Below, one piece after another: positions 44,386 to 52,156 of a stretch of 64,000 bases of DNA (the first letter of the stretch is position 1; every line of letters starts with the position of its first letter). The DNA is taken from contig CAUCQW010000011.1 in assembly GCA_958445065.1 (NCBI GenBank), positions 1 to 64,000 on the forward strand, given 5' to 3'. Under the pieces are notes generated by a model. It was not told where the DNA came from and searched no databases. It saw only the letters and a list, made by a program, of their open reading frames with translations. This stretch comes from an uncultured Collinsella sp. (GTDB lineage Bacteria > Actinomycetota > Coriobacteriia > Coriobacteriales > Coriobacteriaceae). A program made the position numbers and the translations under genes.

Positions 44386-44483
44386 AATACGGTCCAGTTC
44401 AATAGAATCACGGCCTGCGGGCCATGGGCTTTACGCACAAGATATAAGTATATCTGTTGTACACAGGCTGTATAAACAACATC

Positions 44484-44527
44484 CGTTTACCATCGGCGAA
44501 CGGTTGTCCTAGAAAATCGTTTTACCA
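44484..44527 (-). promoter_or_regulatory. TGGTAAA(A)C operator-like sites upstream of the GH13-GH77 gene
   Basis: Two minus-strand copies: TGGTAAAACG at 44527-44518 (followed by ATTTT) and TGGTAAACG at 44492-44484. The same word occurs four times before glgB at 54625-54712. They lie about 100-140 bases upstream of the start codon in an AT-rich region; a common carbohydrate regulator is inferred. Confidence 0.45.
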
Positions 44528-44592
44528 CCCAAATTATCGCGATATTTAAGAACGTCTATACCGATACTATTTGTAGCCAAACAAAAGTACTT

Positions 44593-44724
44593 CGGTTTAC
44601 TACGACGAATTGAATGATCTCAACCACAGTCATTTTGGTGATATTAAAACCGCAGGTAGAAACGTTCTTAATTTCGAAGATTACTCGCCGTGGTCTGCCG
44701 GAGCCATTTTGTCGTAGTAAACCG
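44593..44724. repeat. 132-base AT-rich segment bounded by a 14-base inverted repeat
   Basis: CGGTTTACTACGAC (44593-44606) and GTCGTAGTAAACCG (44711-44724) are perfect inverted copies. The interior carries no credible gene and is clearly more AT-rich than the surroundings. A second 10-base pair, TTAAGAACGT (44546-44555) and ACGTTCTTAA (44662-44671), interleaves with it. The full gap 44386-44815 otherwise holds the operator-like sites and the glgA terminator. Confidence 0.6.
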
Positions 44725-44746
44725 GCCCTCTTTTTAATGCGAAGTT

Positions 44747-44792
44747 CAACGCAAAAGAGGGCGCCTGGTTGGGGCGCCCTCTTTTGCGTTGA
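44747..44792. terminator. terminator after glgA
   Basis: About 20 perfectly paired bases (outer TCAACGCAAAAGAGGGCG and its complement) with a 6-base loop, starting 24 bases after the glgA stop on the minus strand. The T run is inside the stem (CTCTTTTGCG). Confidence 0.65.
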
Positions 44793-44815
44793 GGAATAAG
44801 TTTTAATCGTCCGGA

Positions 44816-47158
44816 TTAGCGGCGCTTGCGGGCGGCCGTTGCCTTGCGGACGGAGGTCTTCTTGGTCGGAGCCTTTTCCTCGGCCGGAACGGCGGGGGAG
44901 ACCGGGGTCTCCTTGGCGGGCTCGGTCTCTGCCTTAGTCTTGGGAGCGGCCTTAACCTCGGCAGCCTTCGGAGTCGGCTCGGCCTTTACTGCGGGCTTGT
45001 CCTCGGCCTTACCCTCTGCCTTGGGAGCTGCAGCCTTGGTCGTGGTCTTCTTGGCCGTCGTCGCGGCGCGTTTGCGCGTGGTGGTCTTGGCGGCCGGCTT
45101 TGCCTCGACAGCTGCCTCAGCCTTAGACTCAGCGGGCGTCTCCTCGACTTTGGCGGCCGGCTTTGCAGTAGCCTTCGGGGCCGTCTTCGCGGCGGCCTTC
45201 GTCGTAGCGGCCTTGGCCGTCGTCGACTTCGTAGCCGTGGTCTTCTTGGCTGCCGTTGCCTTCTTGGTGGTTGCAGCCGTCTTCTTGGCAGCGGTCTTGG
45301 CCGGAGCCTTTGCCGCAGGCTTAGCCTCGGCGGCGGCCTTTACCTCGGGAGCAGCCTCGACCTCGTTGGCCTTCTTGGCAGCGGCGGTCGTGCGCTTGCG
45401 CGTGGTCGATGCCTTGGCAGTAGTTGCCTTGGCAGCGGTGGTCTTGCTCGCAGCGGCCTTCGTGGTCGTAGCCTTCTTAGCCGTCGTCTTGCGAGCCGTC
45501 GTCTTCTTGGCGGCAGGCTTCGCTGCGGGCTTCACCTCAGGATCGGCTTTAACCGGGTCAGCTTCAGCCGGCTTCTCCTCGACCTTGGGCTCCTCAGCAG
45601 CAGCGGGCTCCTTAACGGGCGCCGCAGGCTCGGCCTCATCAGCAACCGGCTCCTCTACGGCCGTAGCAGCCTCCACAGCCGCCGGGCGCTCAATCTCCGG
45701 GTGCATAAAGAAGTACAGGTCCAGATACTTGTCGGCCGAGCGCGTCCAGCTAAAGTCCTGGCTCATGGCCTGCGTGACTAGCTGGTTCCATGCCTCACGG
45801 TTATCCCAGAACAGGCGTGCTGCGCGGAACACCGCGTCGCCCATCTCGTCGCCGTTAAAGTTGGTAAACGAGAAGCCCGTGCCCTCGCCGGTAAACTCGT
45901 TATACGGGATCACGGTGTCCTTCAGGCCACCGGTCTCGCGCACGATGGGCAGTGTGCCGTAGCGCATGGCGATGATCTGCGACAGGCCGCAGGGCTCAAA
46001 CTTCGAAGGCATCAGGAACATATCGGCGGCAGCGTACATGCGCTGCGACAGCGCCGGATCGAACTCGATGCGCGCGGCCATGGTGCCGGGGTACTTGTCC
46101 TGGAAGTAGCGCAGACCGTCCTCGTAGTCGCGGTCGCCGGTGCCCAGCACGGCCACCTGAACGCCGCCGGACAGGATGCGGTCGAGCGCGTACATGACCA
46201 GGTCCATGCCCTTCTGGCGCGTCAGGCGCGTGACCATCACCATAAGCGGGCGGTCGTCGCGCACCTCGAGCCCCAGTTCCTCCTGCAGCTTGGCCTTGCA
46301 CACGGCCTTGCCGGAACGGTCGTCAACCGTGTAGTTGGCGGCAATGCGCTTGTCGGTTGCCGGGTCAAAGGCCGCCACGTCAATGCCGTTGAGGATGCCC
46401 TGCAGCGCGTAGGAACGCTCGCGCAGTACGCCGTCCAGGCCCTCGCCAAACTCGGGCGTCTGGATCTCGCTCGCGTAGGTGGGGCTCACCGTGGTGATGG
46501 CGTCGGCATAGTGCAGCGCGCCCAGCATGTAGTTGATGCTGCAGGCGTCGCAGCGCAACTGCGTGGCGGCCGCCGGAATATGCGCCACACCCAGGATGTC
46601 CTCCATCACGGTGTCGCTAAACTGGCCTTGGAACGCCACATTGTGGATCGAGAACACGGTCTTGACGCGGTCATAGAGCGGCAGGCCCTGGTAGAACTCG
46701 CGCAAGAACACGGGTGCCAGTGCCGTTTGCCAGTCATTGCAGTGCAGGATGTCGCACTCAAAATCGGCCGGCAGGTGCTGCAGGCTCTCGGTGATGGCCT
46801 TGGAGAAGAACGCGAAGCGCTCGCCGTCGTCGAAGAAGCCGTACGGATAATCGCGCGCAAAGTAGCGCTCGTTGTCCACGAACATATAGGTGACGCCGTC
46901 GTGCTCGAGCTTCTCCAGCCCGCAGTACTCGTTGCGCCAGCCCAGGCTCACGTAAAAGTCGGAAAAGTGCTCCATCTGCGCCTTGTACTCATCCTTGATG
47001 GTGGCGTACTTGGGCACCATCACGATGACTTCGGCGCCGGCGCGCACGAGCGCCGCAGGCAGCGAGCCCGCCACGTCGCCCAGGCCACCGGTCTTAACAA
47101 ACGGTGCGCACTCGGCCGAGGCAAACACGATCTGCATCTTTTTGCTGGAATCTGCCAT
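44816..47158 (-). CDS. glgA: glycogen synthase with histone-H1-like C-terminal tail
   Basis: A 780-residue protein. Residues 1-~485 are a GT5 ADP-glucose glycogen synthase: FVKTGGLGDVAGSLP near residue 20, HCNDWQTAL, a C-terminal domain with MVTRLTRQKGMDLV, and EPCGLSQ. This is the normal full length (about 480). Residues ~486-780 form a long low-complexity tail: first acidic Pro/Ala/Glu-rich, then alternating Lys/Ala/Thr-rich blocks (KKTTARKTTAKKA style) and acidic spacers, ending RKATAARKRR. Such tails resemble histone H1 and bacterial H1-like proteins. ATG 47158 is chosen because GGGAGA is placed correctly. A 12-base-stem hairpin (47182-47217) separates it from glgD. Confidence 0.92.
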   Translation of the reverse strand: MADSSKKMQIVFASAECAPFVKTGGLGDVAGSLPAALVRAGAEVIVMVPKYATIKDEYKAQMEHFSDFYVSLGWRNEYCGLEKLEHDGVTYMFVDNERYFARDYPYGFFDDGERFAFFSKAITESLQHLPADFECDILHCNDWQTALAPVFLREFYQGLPLYDRVKTVFSIHNVAFQGQFSDTVMEDILGVAHIPAAATQLRCDACSINYMLGALHYADAITTVSPTYASEIQTPEFGEGLDGVLRERSYALQGILNGIDVAAFDPATDKRIAANYTVDDRSGKAVCKAKLQEELGLEVRDDRPLMVMVTRLTRQKGMDLVMYALDRILSGGVQVAVLGTGDRDYEDGLRYFQDKYPGTMAARIEFDPALSQRMYAAADMFLMPSKFEPCGLSQIIAMRYGTLPIVRETGGLKDTVIPYNEFTGEGTGFSFTNFNGDEMGDAVFRAARLFWDNREAWNQLVTQAMSQDFSWTRSADKYLDLYFFMHPEIERPAAVEAATAVEEPVADEAEPAAPVKEPAAAEEPKVEEKPAEADPVKADPEVKPAAKPAAKKTTARKTTAKKATTTKAAASKTTAAKATTAKASTTRKRTTAAAKKANEVEAAPEVKAAAEAKPAAKAPAKTAAKKTAATTKKATAAKKTTATKSTTAKAATTKAAAKTAPKATAKPAAKVEETPAESKAEAAVEAKPAAKTTTRKRAATTAKKTTTKAAAPKAEGKAEDKPAVKAEPTPKAAEVKAAPKTKAETEPAKETPVSPAVPAEEKAPTKKTSVRKATAARKRR

Positions 47159-47181
47159 ATTGTCTCCCATGTTGCAATTCG

Positions 47182-47217
47182 AGAATAGCCGCCTGGCGCT
47201 AACCGGGCGGCTATTCT
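47182..47217 (-). promoter_or_regulatory. hairpin in the glgD-glgA gap
   Basis: Perfect 12-base arms AGAATAGCCGCC / GGCGGCTATTCT with a 12-base loop, without a T run. It may be an RNA processing or stabilising element inside the operon. Confidence 0.5.
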
Positions 47218-47248
47218 ACATGTTACGAGCGATGTTGCGGTGCCAACG

Positions 47249-48376
47249 TTAACGTACGATGGTGGTGTCGGAAGTTAACGGAGCCTTGCCCAGCACCAGG
47301 ATGTTCTCGGGCGTGCCGCGAAGCTCGGTGTTGGTGGGAACCACGTTGTTCTTGTCCAGAATGGCGTTCTCAACGCGTGCGCCGCTCTTGATGACACAGC
47401 TCTGGTTGATGATCGAGTTGGTTACCGAGGCGCCCTCCTCGACCACGACGCCGCGTGACAGGATCGAATTGCGCACGGTGCCCTTGATGATGCAACCGGC
47501 CGAGATGATCGAGTTGCACGCGTGGCTACCGGTCGCATAGCGCGAAGGCGGCACGTCGTGAGCCTTGGTCAGGATCGGGCGCTCGGGATCGAAGAGCTGG
47601 TCGGCCACGGTTTGGTCAAGCAGGTCCATGCTGCGGCGATACAGCGACTTCTCGCTAAACACGCCCACGACCTCGCCCTTGTACTCGTAGCTGCAAACGT
47701 CGATGTTGCCAAAGTCGCCCTGGAGTGCCTCGAGCAGGTCCAGATAGTCGGCGGCCTGGTAGTGGTCGATAATCTCGAGCAGCGTCTCGCGGTTGACGAT
47801 GCAGCAGTCCATAGAGGCGTTGTCGCCGTACGCGACGCCAGCGCTCACGCCCGTCAGGCGACCGTTCTCGTTAATCTCGAGTTTGGTCTCGTCATCGACG
47901 TTGCGCGTGGCCTTGCAGTACACCACGGTCATCTGGGCACCGGAGTTCTCGTGCGCGTCGATGATGGTGTTGAGATCCATGTTAAAGATGATGTTGGTGC
48001 CCATCATCACAACATAGGGCTTGTCCGAGCGCTGGAACAGCGTCTTGTTGGAGATGATGTCGCGCAGCAGGAAGCGCATGCCGCCCTTGGTGGTGCCATA
48101 CGCGTTGCCGGGCACCATGAACAGGCCGCCCTTCTTGCGGTCCAGGCCCCAGTCCTTGCCCGAGCCCACATGGTCGATCAGCGAGCGGTAGTTGCCCGGC
48201 ATGACGACGCCGACGGTCTTAATGCCGGCATTCATCATGTTGGACAGCGGAAAGTCGATCAGGCGGTAGCGGCCCAAAAAGGGAACGGACGCGATGGGGC
48301 GGTCCTTGAGCAGGACGCTGCCGTAGCTCGAAGAGTAGTTAGCGGTGATATAACCGATGGCCTTGCGATTGATCAT
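47249..48376 (-). CDS. glgD: GlgD, ADP-glucose pyrophosphorylase regulatory-type subunit
   Basis: A 375-residue nucleotidyltransferase-like protein with a left-handed beta-helix C-terminus. It has RYRLIDFPLSNMMNAGI but lacks the GGQGSRL nucleotide loop seen in the adjacent GlgC, as is typical of GlgD in GlgC/GlgD pairs, where it modulates GlgC. ATG 48376 lies 4 bases after the glgC stop, indicating coupling. Confidence 0.92.
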   Translation of the reverse strand: MINRKAIGYITANYSSSYGSVLLKDRPIASVPFLGRYRLIDFPLSNMMNAGIKTVGVVMPGNYRSLIDHVGSGKDWGLDRKKGGLFMVPGNAYGTTKGGMRFLLRDIISNKTLFQRSDKPYVVMMGTNIIFNMDLNTIIDAHENSGAQMTVVYCKATRNVDDETKLEINENGRLTGVSAGVAYGDNASMDCCIVNRETLLEIIDHYQAADYLDLLEALQGDFGNIDVCSYEYKGEVVGVFSEKSLYRRSMDLLDQTVADQLFDPERPILTKAHDVPPSRYATGSHACNSIISAGCIIKGTVRNSILSRGVVVEEGASVTNSIINQSCVIKSGARVENAILDKNNVVPTNTELRGTPENILVLGKAPLTSDTTIVR

Positions 48377-48380
48377 CGGA

Positions 48381-49529
48381 TCATTCCCCCTTCCCGATAA
48401 CGACGTCATTTCCAACGACGGCCGTATCCTTGGTGGTATCGACAGAGCCGAGCTTCACGCCCTCTTCGACCGTGGAGTTCTCGCCCAAAATAGCGCGGCA
48501 GATGTGCGCGCCGCTCTTAACGTGCGCACCCGGCAGCAGCACGGAGTCCTCGACCACGGCGCGCTCCTCGATGATGACATCGGTCGAAAGGATCGAGTGG
48601 CGAGCGGTGCCGTAGATCTTGCAGCCGTTGGAGACCAGGCAGTCGTCCAGGCGGCCGTCCGGGCCAATGTAGTGCGGCGGACGCGTGGTGATGTTGGACA
48701 TGATGGGGAAGTGCTTGTCAAACAGATCGAACTCGGGGTTGTTGCCCAGCAGGTCCATCGAGGTCTCGTGGAAGCTGGCGATGGTGCCGACGTCCTTCCA
48801 AAAGCCGTGGAACTCGTAGCTGTACAGGCGCTTGCCCTCGCCGAGCAGCTTGGGGATGATGTCCTTGCCAAAGTCGTGGCTCGAGCGCTGGTCCAGAGCG
48901 TCCTCTTCGAGCGCCTCGATCAGCACGTCGGCCGAGAAGATGTAGATGCCCATGGACGCGAGATTCGAATCGGGCTTATCGGGCTTCTCGGTGAACTTGA
49001 TGATGCGGCCGTCCTCGGGGTCGGTGGTCAGGATGCCAAAGCGGCTGGCCTCCTCCCAAGGCACGGGCATAACGCTCACCGTGAGGTCGGCGTTGTTCTC
49101 AATGTGCGTCTTGAGCATCTTGCGGTAGTCCATGCGATACAGGTGATCGCCCGAAAGAATCAGGACGTACTTGGGGTCGTTGGCCTTGATGTAGTCCAGG
49201 TTCTGCGTAATGGCGTCGGCCGTGCCCGCATACCATGCGCCGCCGGTCTGCGTCTCGTACGGCGGCAGGATCGAAACGCCGCCGTCGCGGCTGTCCAGAT
49301 CCCAAGCCTCGCCGGAGCCCACGTAGGCATGCAGCAGGTAGGGGCGATACTGCGTCAGAACGCCCACCGTGTCGATGCCCGAGTTGGAGCAGTTGGAGAG
49401 CGAAAAGTCGATAATGCGGAACTTGCCACCAAAGCTAACCGCCGGCTTAGCGATCTTTTGGGTGAGTGCCCCCAATCGGCTGCCCTGTCCTCCTGCGAGG
49501 AGCATCGCGATGCATTCTTTCTTACTCAT
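48381..49529 (-). CDS. glgC: glucose-1-phosphate adenylyltransferase
   Basis: A 382-residue enzyme making ADP-glucose, the committed step of glycogen synthesis. [38 protein letters not shown] is represented by the loop GGQGSRL (residues 13-19) and [16 protein letters not shown] is the catalytic Asp segment; TEKPDKP and the beta-helix end follow. AGAAGGAG precedes the ATG. Confidence 0.95.
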   Translation of the reverse strand: MSKKECIAMLLAGGQGSRLGALTQKIAKPAVSFGGKFRIIDFSLSNCSNSGIDTVGVLTQYRPYLLHAYVGSGEAWDLDSRDGGVSILPPYETQTGGAWYAGTADAITQNLDYIKANDPKYVLILSGDHLYRMDYRKMLKTHIENNADLTVSVMPVPWEEASRFGILTTDPEDGRIIKFTEKPDKPDSNLASMGIYIFSADVLIEALEEDALDQRSSHDFGKDIIPKLLGEGKRLYSYEFHGFWKDVGTIASFHETSMDLLGNNPEFDLFDKHFPIMSNITTRPPHYIGPDGRLDDCLVSNGCKIYGTARHSILSTDVIIEERAVVEDSVLLPGAHVKSGAHICRAILGENSTVEEGVKLGSVDTTKDTAVVGNDVVIGKGE

Positions 49530-49569
49530 CGATTTCTCCTTCTGTCATCGATGTTCCTAAACCCATTAG

Positions 49570-49600
49570 CGACGGGCGCGGCGCAACGTCACGCCCGTCG
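49570..49600 (-). promoter_or_regulatory. hairpin in the glgP-glgC gap
   Basis: CGACGGGCG and CGCCCGTCG form a 9-base stem with a 13-base loop in the 107-base gap. No T run, so not an obvious terminator. Confidence 0.4.
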
Positions 49601-49636
49601 AGTAATGCCGTGCTGGCATAGGGGAGCTCGCGGCCT

Positions 49637-52063
49637 TTACGCGTGCCAGATTTCGTCGCGGTACTCGCGAATGGTGCGGTCGCTCGAGAACCAGCCGCTC
49701 GAGGCGGTGTTGAGCAGCGCCTTGCGGTTCCAGGTCTCCTGGTCGCCGTAGCTGTACGTGAGCTTCTCCCAGGCGTCGACGTAGCTGCGGAAGTCGGCCA
49801 TAACCAGGTCGGGGTCGTTGTTGTTCATGAGCTCGTTGTAGATGCTCTCGAAGTTGCCCGAAAGACCCGCGAAGGTGTCGTCCTTGAGCTCGTCCATCAC
49901 GCGGCCCAGACGCTCGCGGTCGCCGTTGAGGGTATCCCACGCAAAGTAGCTGTTGGATGCCCAGAGCTGCTCGACCTCGGGGGCGGTCAGGCCAAAGATG
50001 GCCTCGTTCTCGCGACCGGCCAGGTCGGCGATCTCGATGTTGGCGCCGTCGAGGGTACCCAGCGTAATGGCGCCGTTCATCATGAGCTTCATGTTGGACG
50101 TGCCCGAGGCCTCCTTGCCAGCCGTGGAGATCTGCTCCGAGATCTCGGCGGCGGGGTAGATGAGCTGGGCGTTGCTCACACGGAAGTTGGGGATAAAGCA
50201 GACCTTCATGACCTCGTTGACGCGCGGGTCGTTGTTGATGACATCGGCCACGGAGTTAATGAGGCGGATGGTCTCCTTGGCAAAGGTGTAGCTCGAGGCA
50301 GCCTTGCCGCTAAAGATGAAGGTCGTCGGCGTCACGTGGAAGTTGGGATCGGCGATGCGACGGTTGTAGATGTCCATCACCTTCATGATGTTCATGAGCT
50401 GGCGCTTGTAGGCATGGAAGCGCTTCACCTGAACATCGAAGACGGTGTTGGGGTCAATGACCAGACCGGTCTCGGCCTTAACGTAGGCGGCCAGGCGCTC
50501 CTTGTTGGCGCGCTTGGAGGCACCCACGGCCTTCAGGAACTCGGTGTCGTTCTGGAACTCTTTGAGCTTCTCCAGTTCAAAGGCGTCCTTGAGCCAGCCG
50601 TCGCCAATGGCCTCGGTCACGAGCTTGGCGTAGGTGGGGTTGGCCTCGGCAAAGAAGCGACGGTGCGAGATGCCGTTGGTCTTGTTGTTGAACTTCTCGG
50701 GCGTCAGGGCATAGAAGTCCTTGAGCACGATGTTCTTGATGATGTCGGAGTGGATCTTGGCCACGCCGTTGACGCTGTGGCTGCAGATCACGGACAGGTT
50801 GGCCATGCGAATCTCGCCGTCCCACAGGATGGCGGTCTGGCGCAGACGCTCCTGCCAGCCCTCCTGCGTGGTGTCGAACGACTCGTGCCAACGACGGCTG
50901 ATCTCGTCGATGATCTGGTACACGCGGGGGAGGAGCTTGGAGAACGTGCCGATGGGCCACTTCTCCAGGGCCTCGGGCAGGATCGTGTGGTTGGTGTAGC
51001 TCACAACCTGCGTCACGATGTTCCAAGCGTCATCCCACTCGAGCTTCTTCTCGTCGATGAGGATACGCATGAGCTCGGGGCCGCACATGGCGGGGTGGGT
51101 ATCGTTGGTATGGATGGCCACAAACTGCGGCAGCAGCTCCCAGTTCGCGCCGTGCTCCTTCTCAAAGGTGTCGAGCAGGCTGTAGATGCCGGCCGAGACA
51201 AACAGGTACTCCTGCTTCAGGCGCAGCAGACGGCCGTGCTCGCCGGCGTCGTTGGGGTAGAGGATGGCGCTGATGGCTTCGGCCTCGGCGCGCTCGGCGT
51301 CTGCCAGGGCGTAGTCGCCGCGGTTGAAAGCCTCCAGATCGAAGTGCTCCTCGACCGGCTCAGCGGCCCAGACGCGCAGCTTGTTGACGGTCTCGCCGGC
51401 ATAGCCCACGACGGGGATATCATAAGGGACGGCCAGGATATCCTGCGTGTCCACCGTGCGGTAGAACGTGCGGCCGTTCTCCTCAAAGCCCTCGACGTGG
51501 CCACCAAACTTAATGGTCACGGCCTTATCCTGACGGCGGACCTCCCAGGGATAGCCGTGGGTGAGCCACTCGTCGGTAGCCTCGACCTGGCTGCCGTTAA
51601 CGATCTCCTGCTTAAACAGGCCGTAGCGGTAGCGCATGCCGTTGCCGTAGCCGGCAATGCCCTCGGCTGCCATGGAATCCAGGAAGCATGCTGCAAGACG
51701 GCCCAGGCCACCGTTGCCCAGCGCCGGATCGGGCTCCTGGTTCTCGATGACGGACAGGTCGAAGCCCATGTCGCCGAGCGCCTCGGCGACCATGTCGCGC
51801 ACGCCAAAGTTGAGCAGGTAGTTGTCGAGCAGGCGGCCGATCAAAAACTCGATCGAGAAGTAGTACACGCGCTTCTTGCCCTCGGCGGTGGCGCGGGCGT
51901 CGCTCTTGGTGGCAACGGTGCGTGCCTTCTCGGCCACGAGCTTGGCCAGGGCGTTAAAGCGGTCGAGGTCGCTGGCGGCCTCGACGCTCTTGCCGCTGAT
52001 GCTCATGACGGCATCGCGATAGAGCTCGGTAAACTCCTGCTTGTTGTCGAAGATCTTATTCAT
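49637..52063 (-). CDS. glgP: glycogen/maltodextrin phosphorylase
   Basis: An 808-residue PLP-dependent GT35 enzyme releasing glucose-1-phosphate from alpha-1,4-glucans. EASGTSNMKLMMNGA near residue 655 carries the PLP-linked Lys; IHTNDTHPAMCGPEL, GNGGLGRLAACFLDS and RFHAYKRQLMNIM are other marks. AGGAACGT precedes ATG 52063. It lies between branching enzyme and ADP-glucose synthesis in one minus-strand operon, joining synthesis and breakdown. Confidence 0.96.
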   Translation of the reverse strand: MNKIFDNKQEFTELYRDAVMSISGKSVEAASDLDRFNALAKLVAEKARTVATKSDARATAEGKKRVYYFSIEFLIGRLLDNYLLNFGVRDMVAEALGDMGFDLSVIENQEPDPALGNGGLGRLAACFLDSMAAEGIAGYGNGMRYRYGLFKQEIVNGSQVEATDEWLTHGYPWEVRRQDKAVTIKFGGHVEGFEENGRTFYRTVDTQDILAVPYDIPVVGYAGETVNKLRVWAAEPVEEHFDLEAFNRGDYALADAERAEAEAISAILYPNDAGEHGRLLRLKQEYLFVSAGIYSLLDTFEKEHGANWELLPQFVAIHTNDTHPAMCGPELMRILIDEKKLEWDDAWNIVTQVVSYTNHTILPEALEKWPIGTFSKLLPRVYQIIDEISRRWHESFDTTQEGWQERLRQTAILWDGEIRMANLSVICSHSVNGVAKIHSDIIKNIVLKDFYALTPEKFNNKTNGISHRRFFAEANPTYAKLVTEAIGDGWLKDAFELEKLKEFQNDTEFLKAVGASKRANKERLAAYVKAETGLVIDPNTVFDVQVKRFHAYKRQLMNIMKVMDIYNRRIADPNFHVTPTTFIFSGKAASSYTFAKETIRLINSVADVINNDPRVNEVMKVCFIPNFRVSNAQLIYPAAEISEQISTAGKEASGTSNMKLMMNGAITLGTLDGANIEIADLAGRENEAIFGLTAPEVEQLWASNSYFAWDTLNGDRERLGRVMDELKDDTFAGLSGNFESIYNELMNNNDPDLVMADFRSYVDAWEKLTYSYGDQETWNRKALLNTASSGWFSSDRTIREYRDEIWHA

Positions 52064-52156
52064 ACGTTCCTTCCCCCGGGGATGTTTCTCCCGGAACGGT
52101 TATGACTTGTATCCTACGCCCCGGCGGGGCGGGTAATTACAGTGGTAACACCTTTG

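Noticed and set aside
44826..45700. Plus-strand open frame of over 370 codons opposite the glgA tail
   Set aside because: It is the mirror image of the Lys/Ala/Thr-rich repeat region (giving Ala/Val-rich text) and has no motif; the minus strand is in frame with glycogen synthase.
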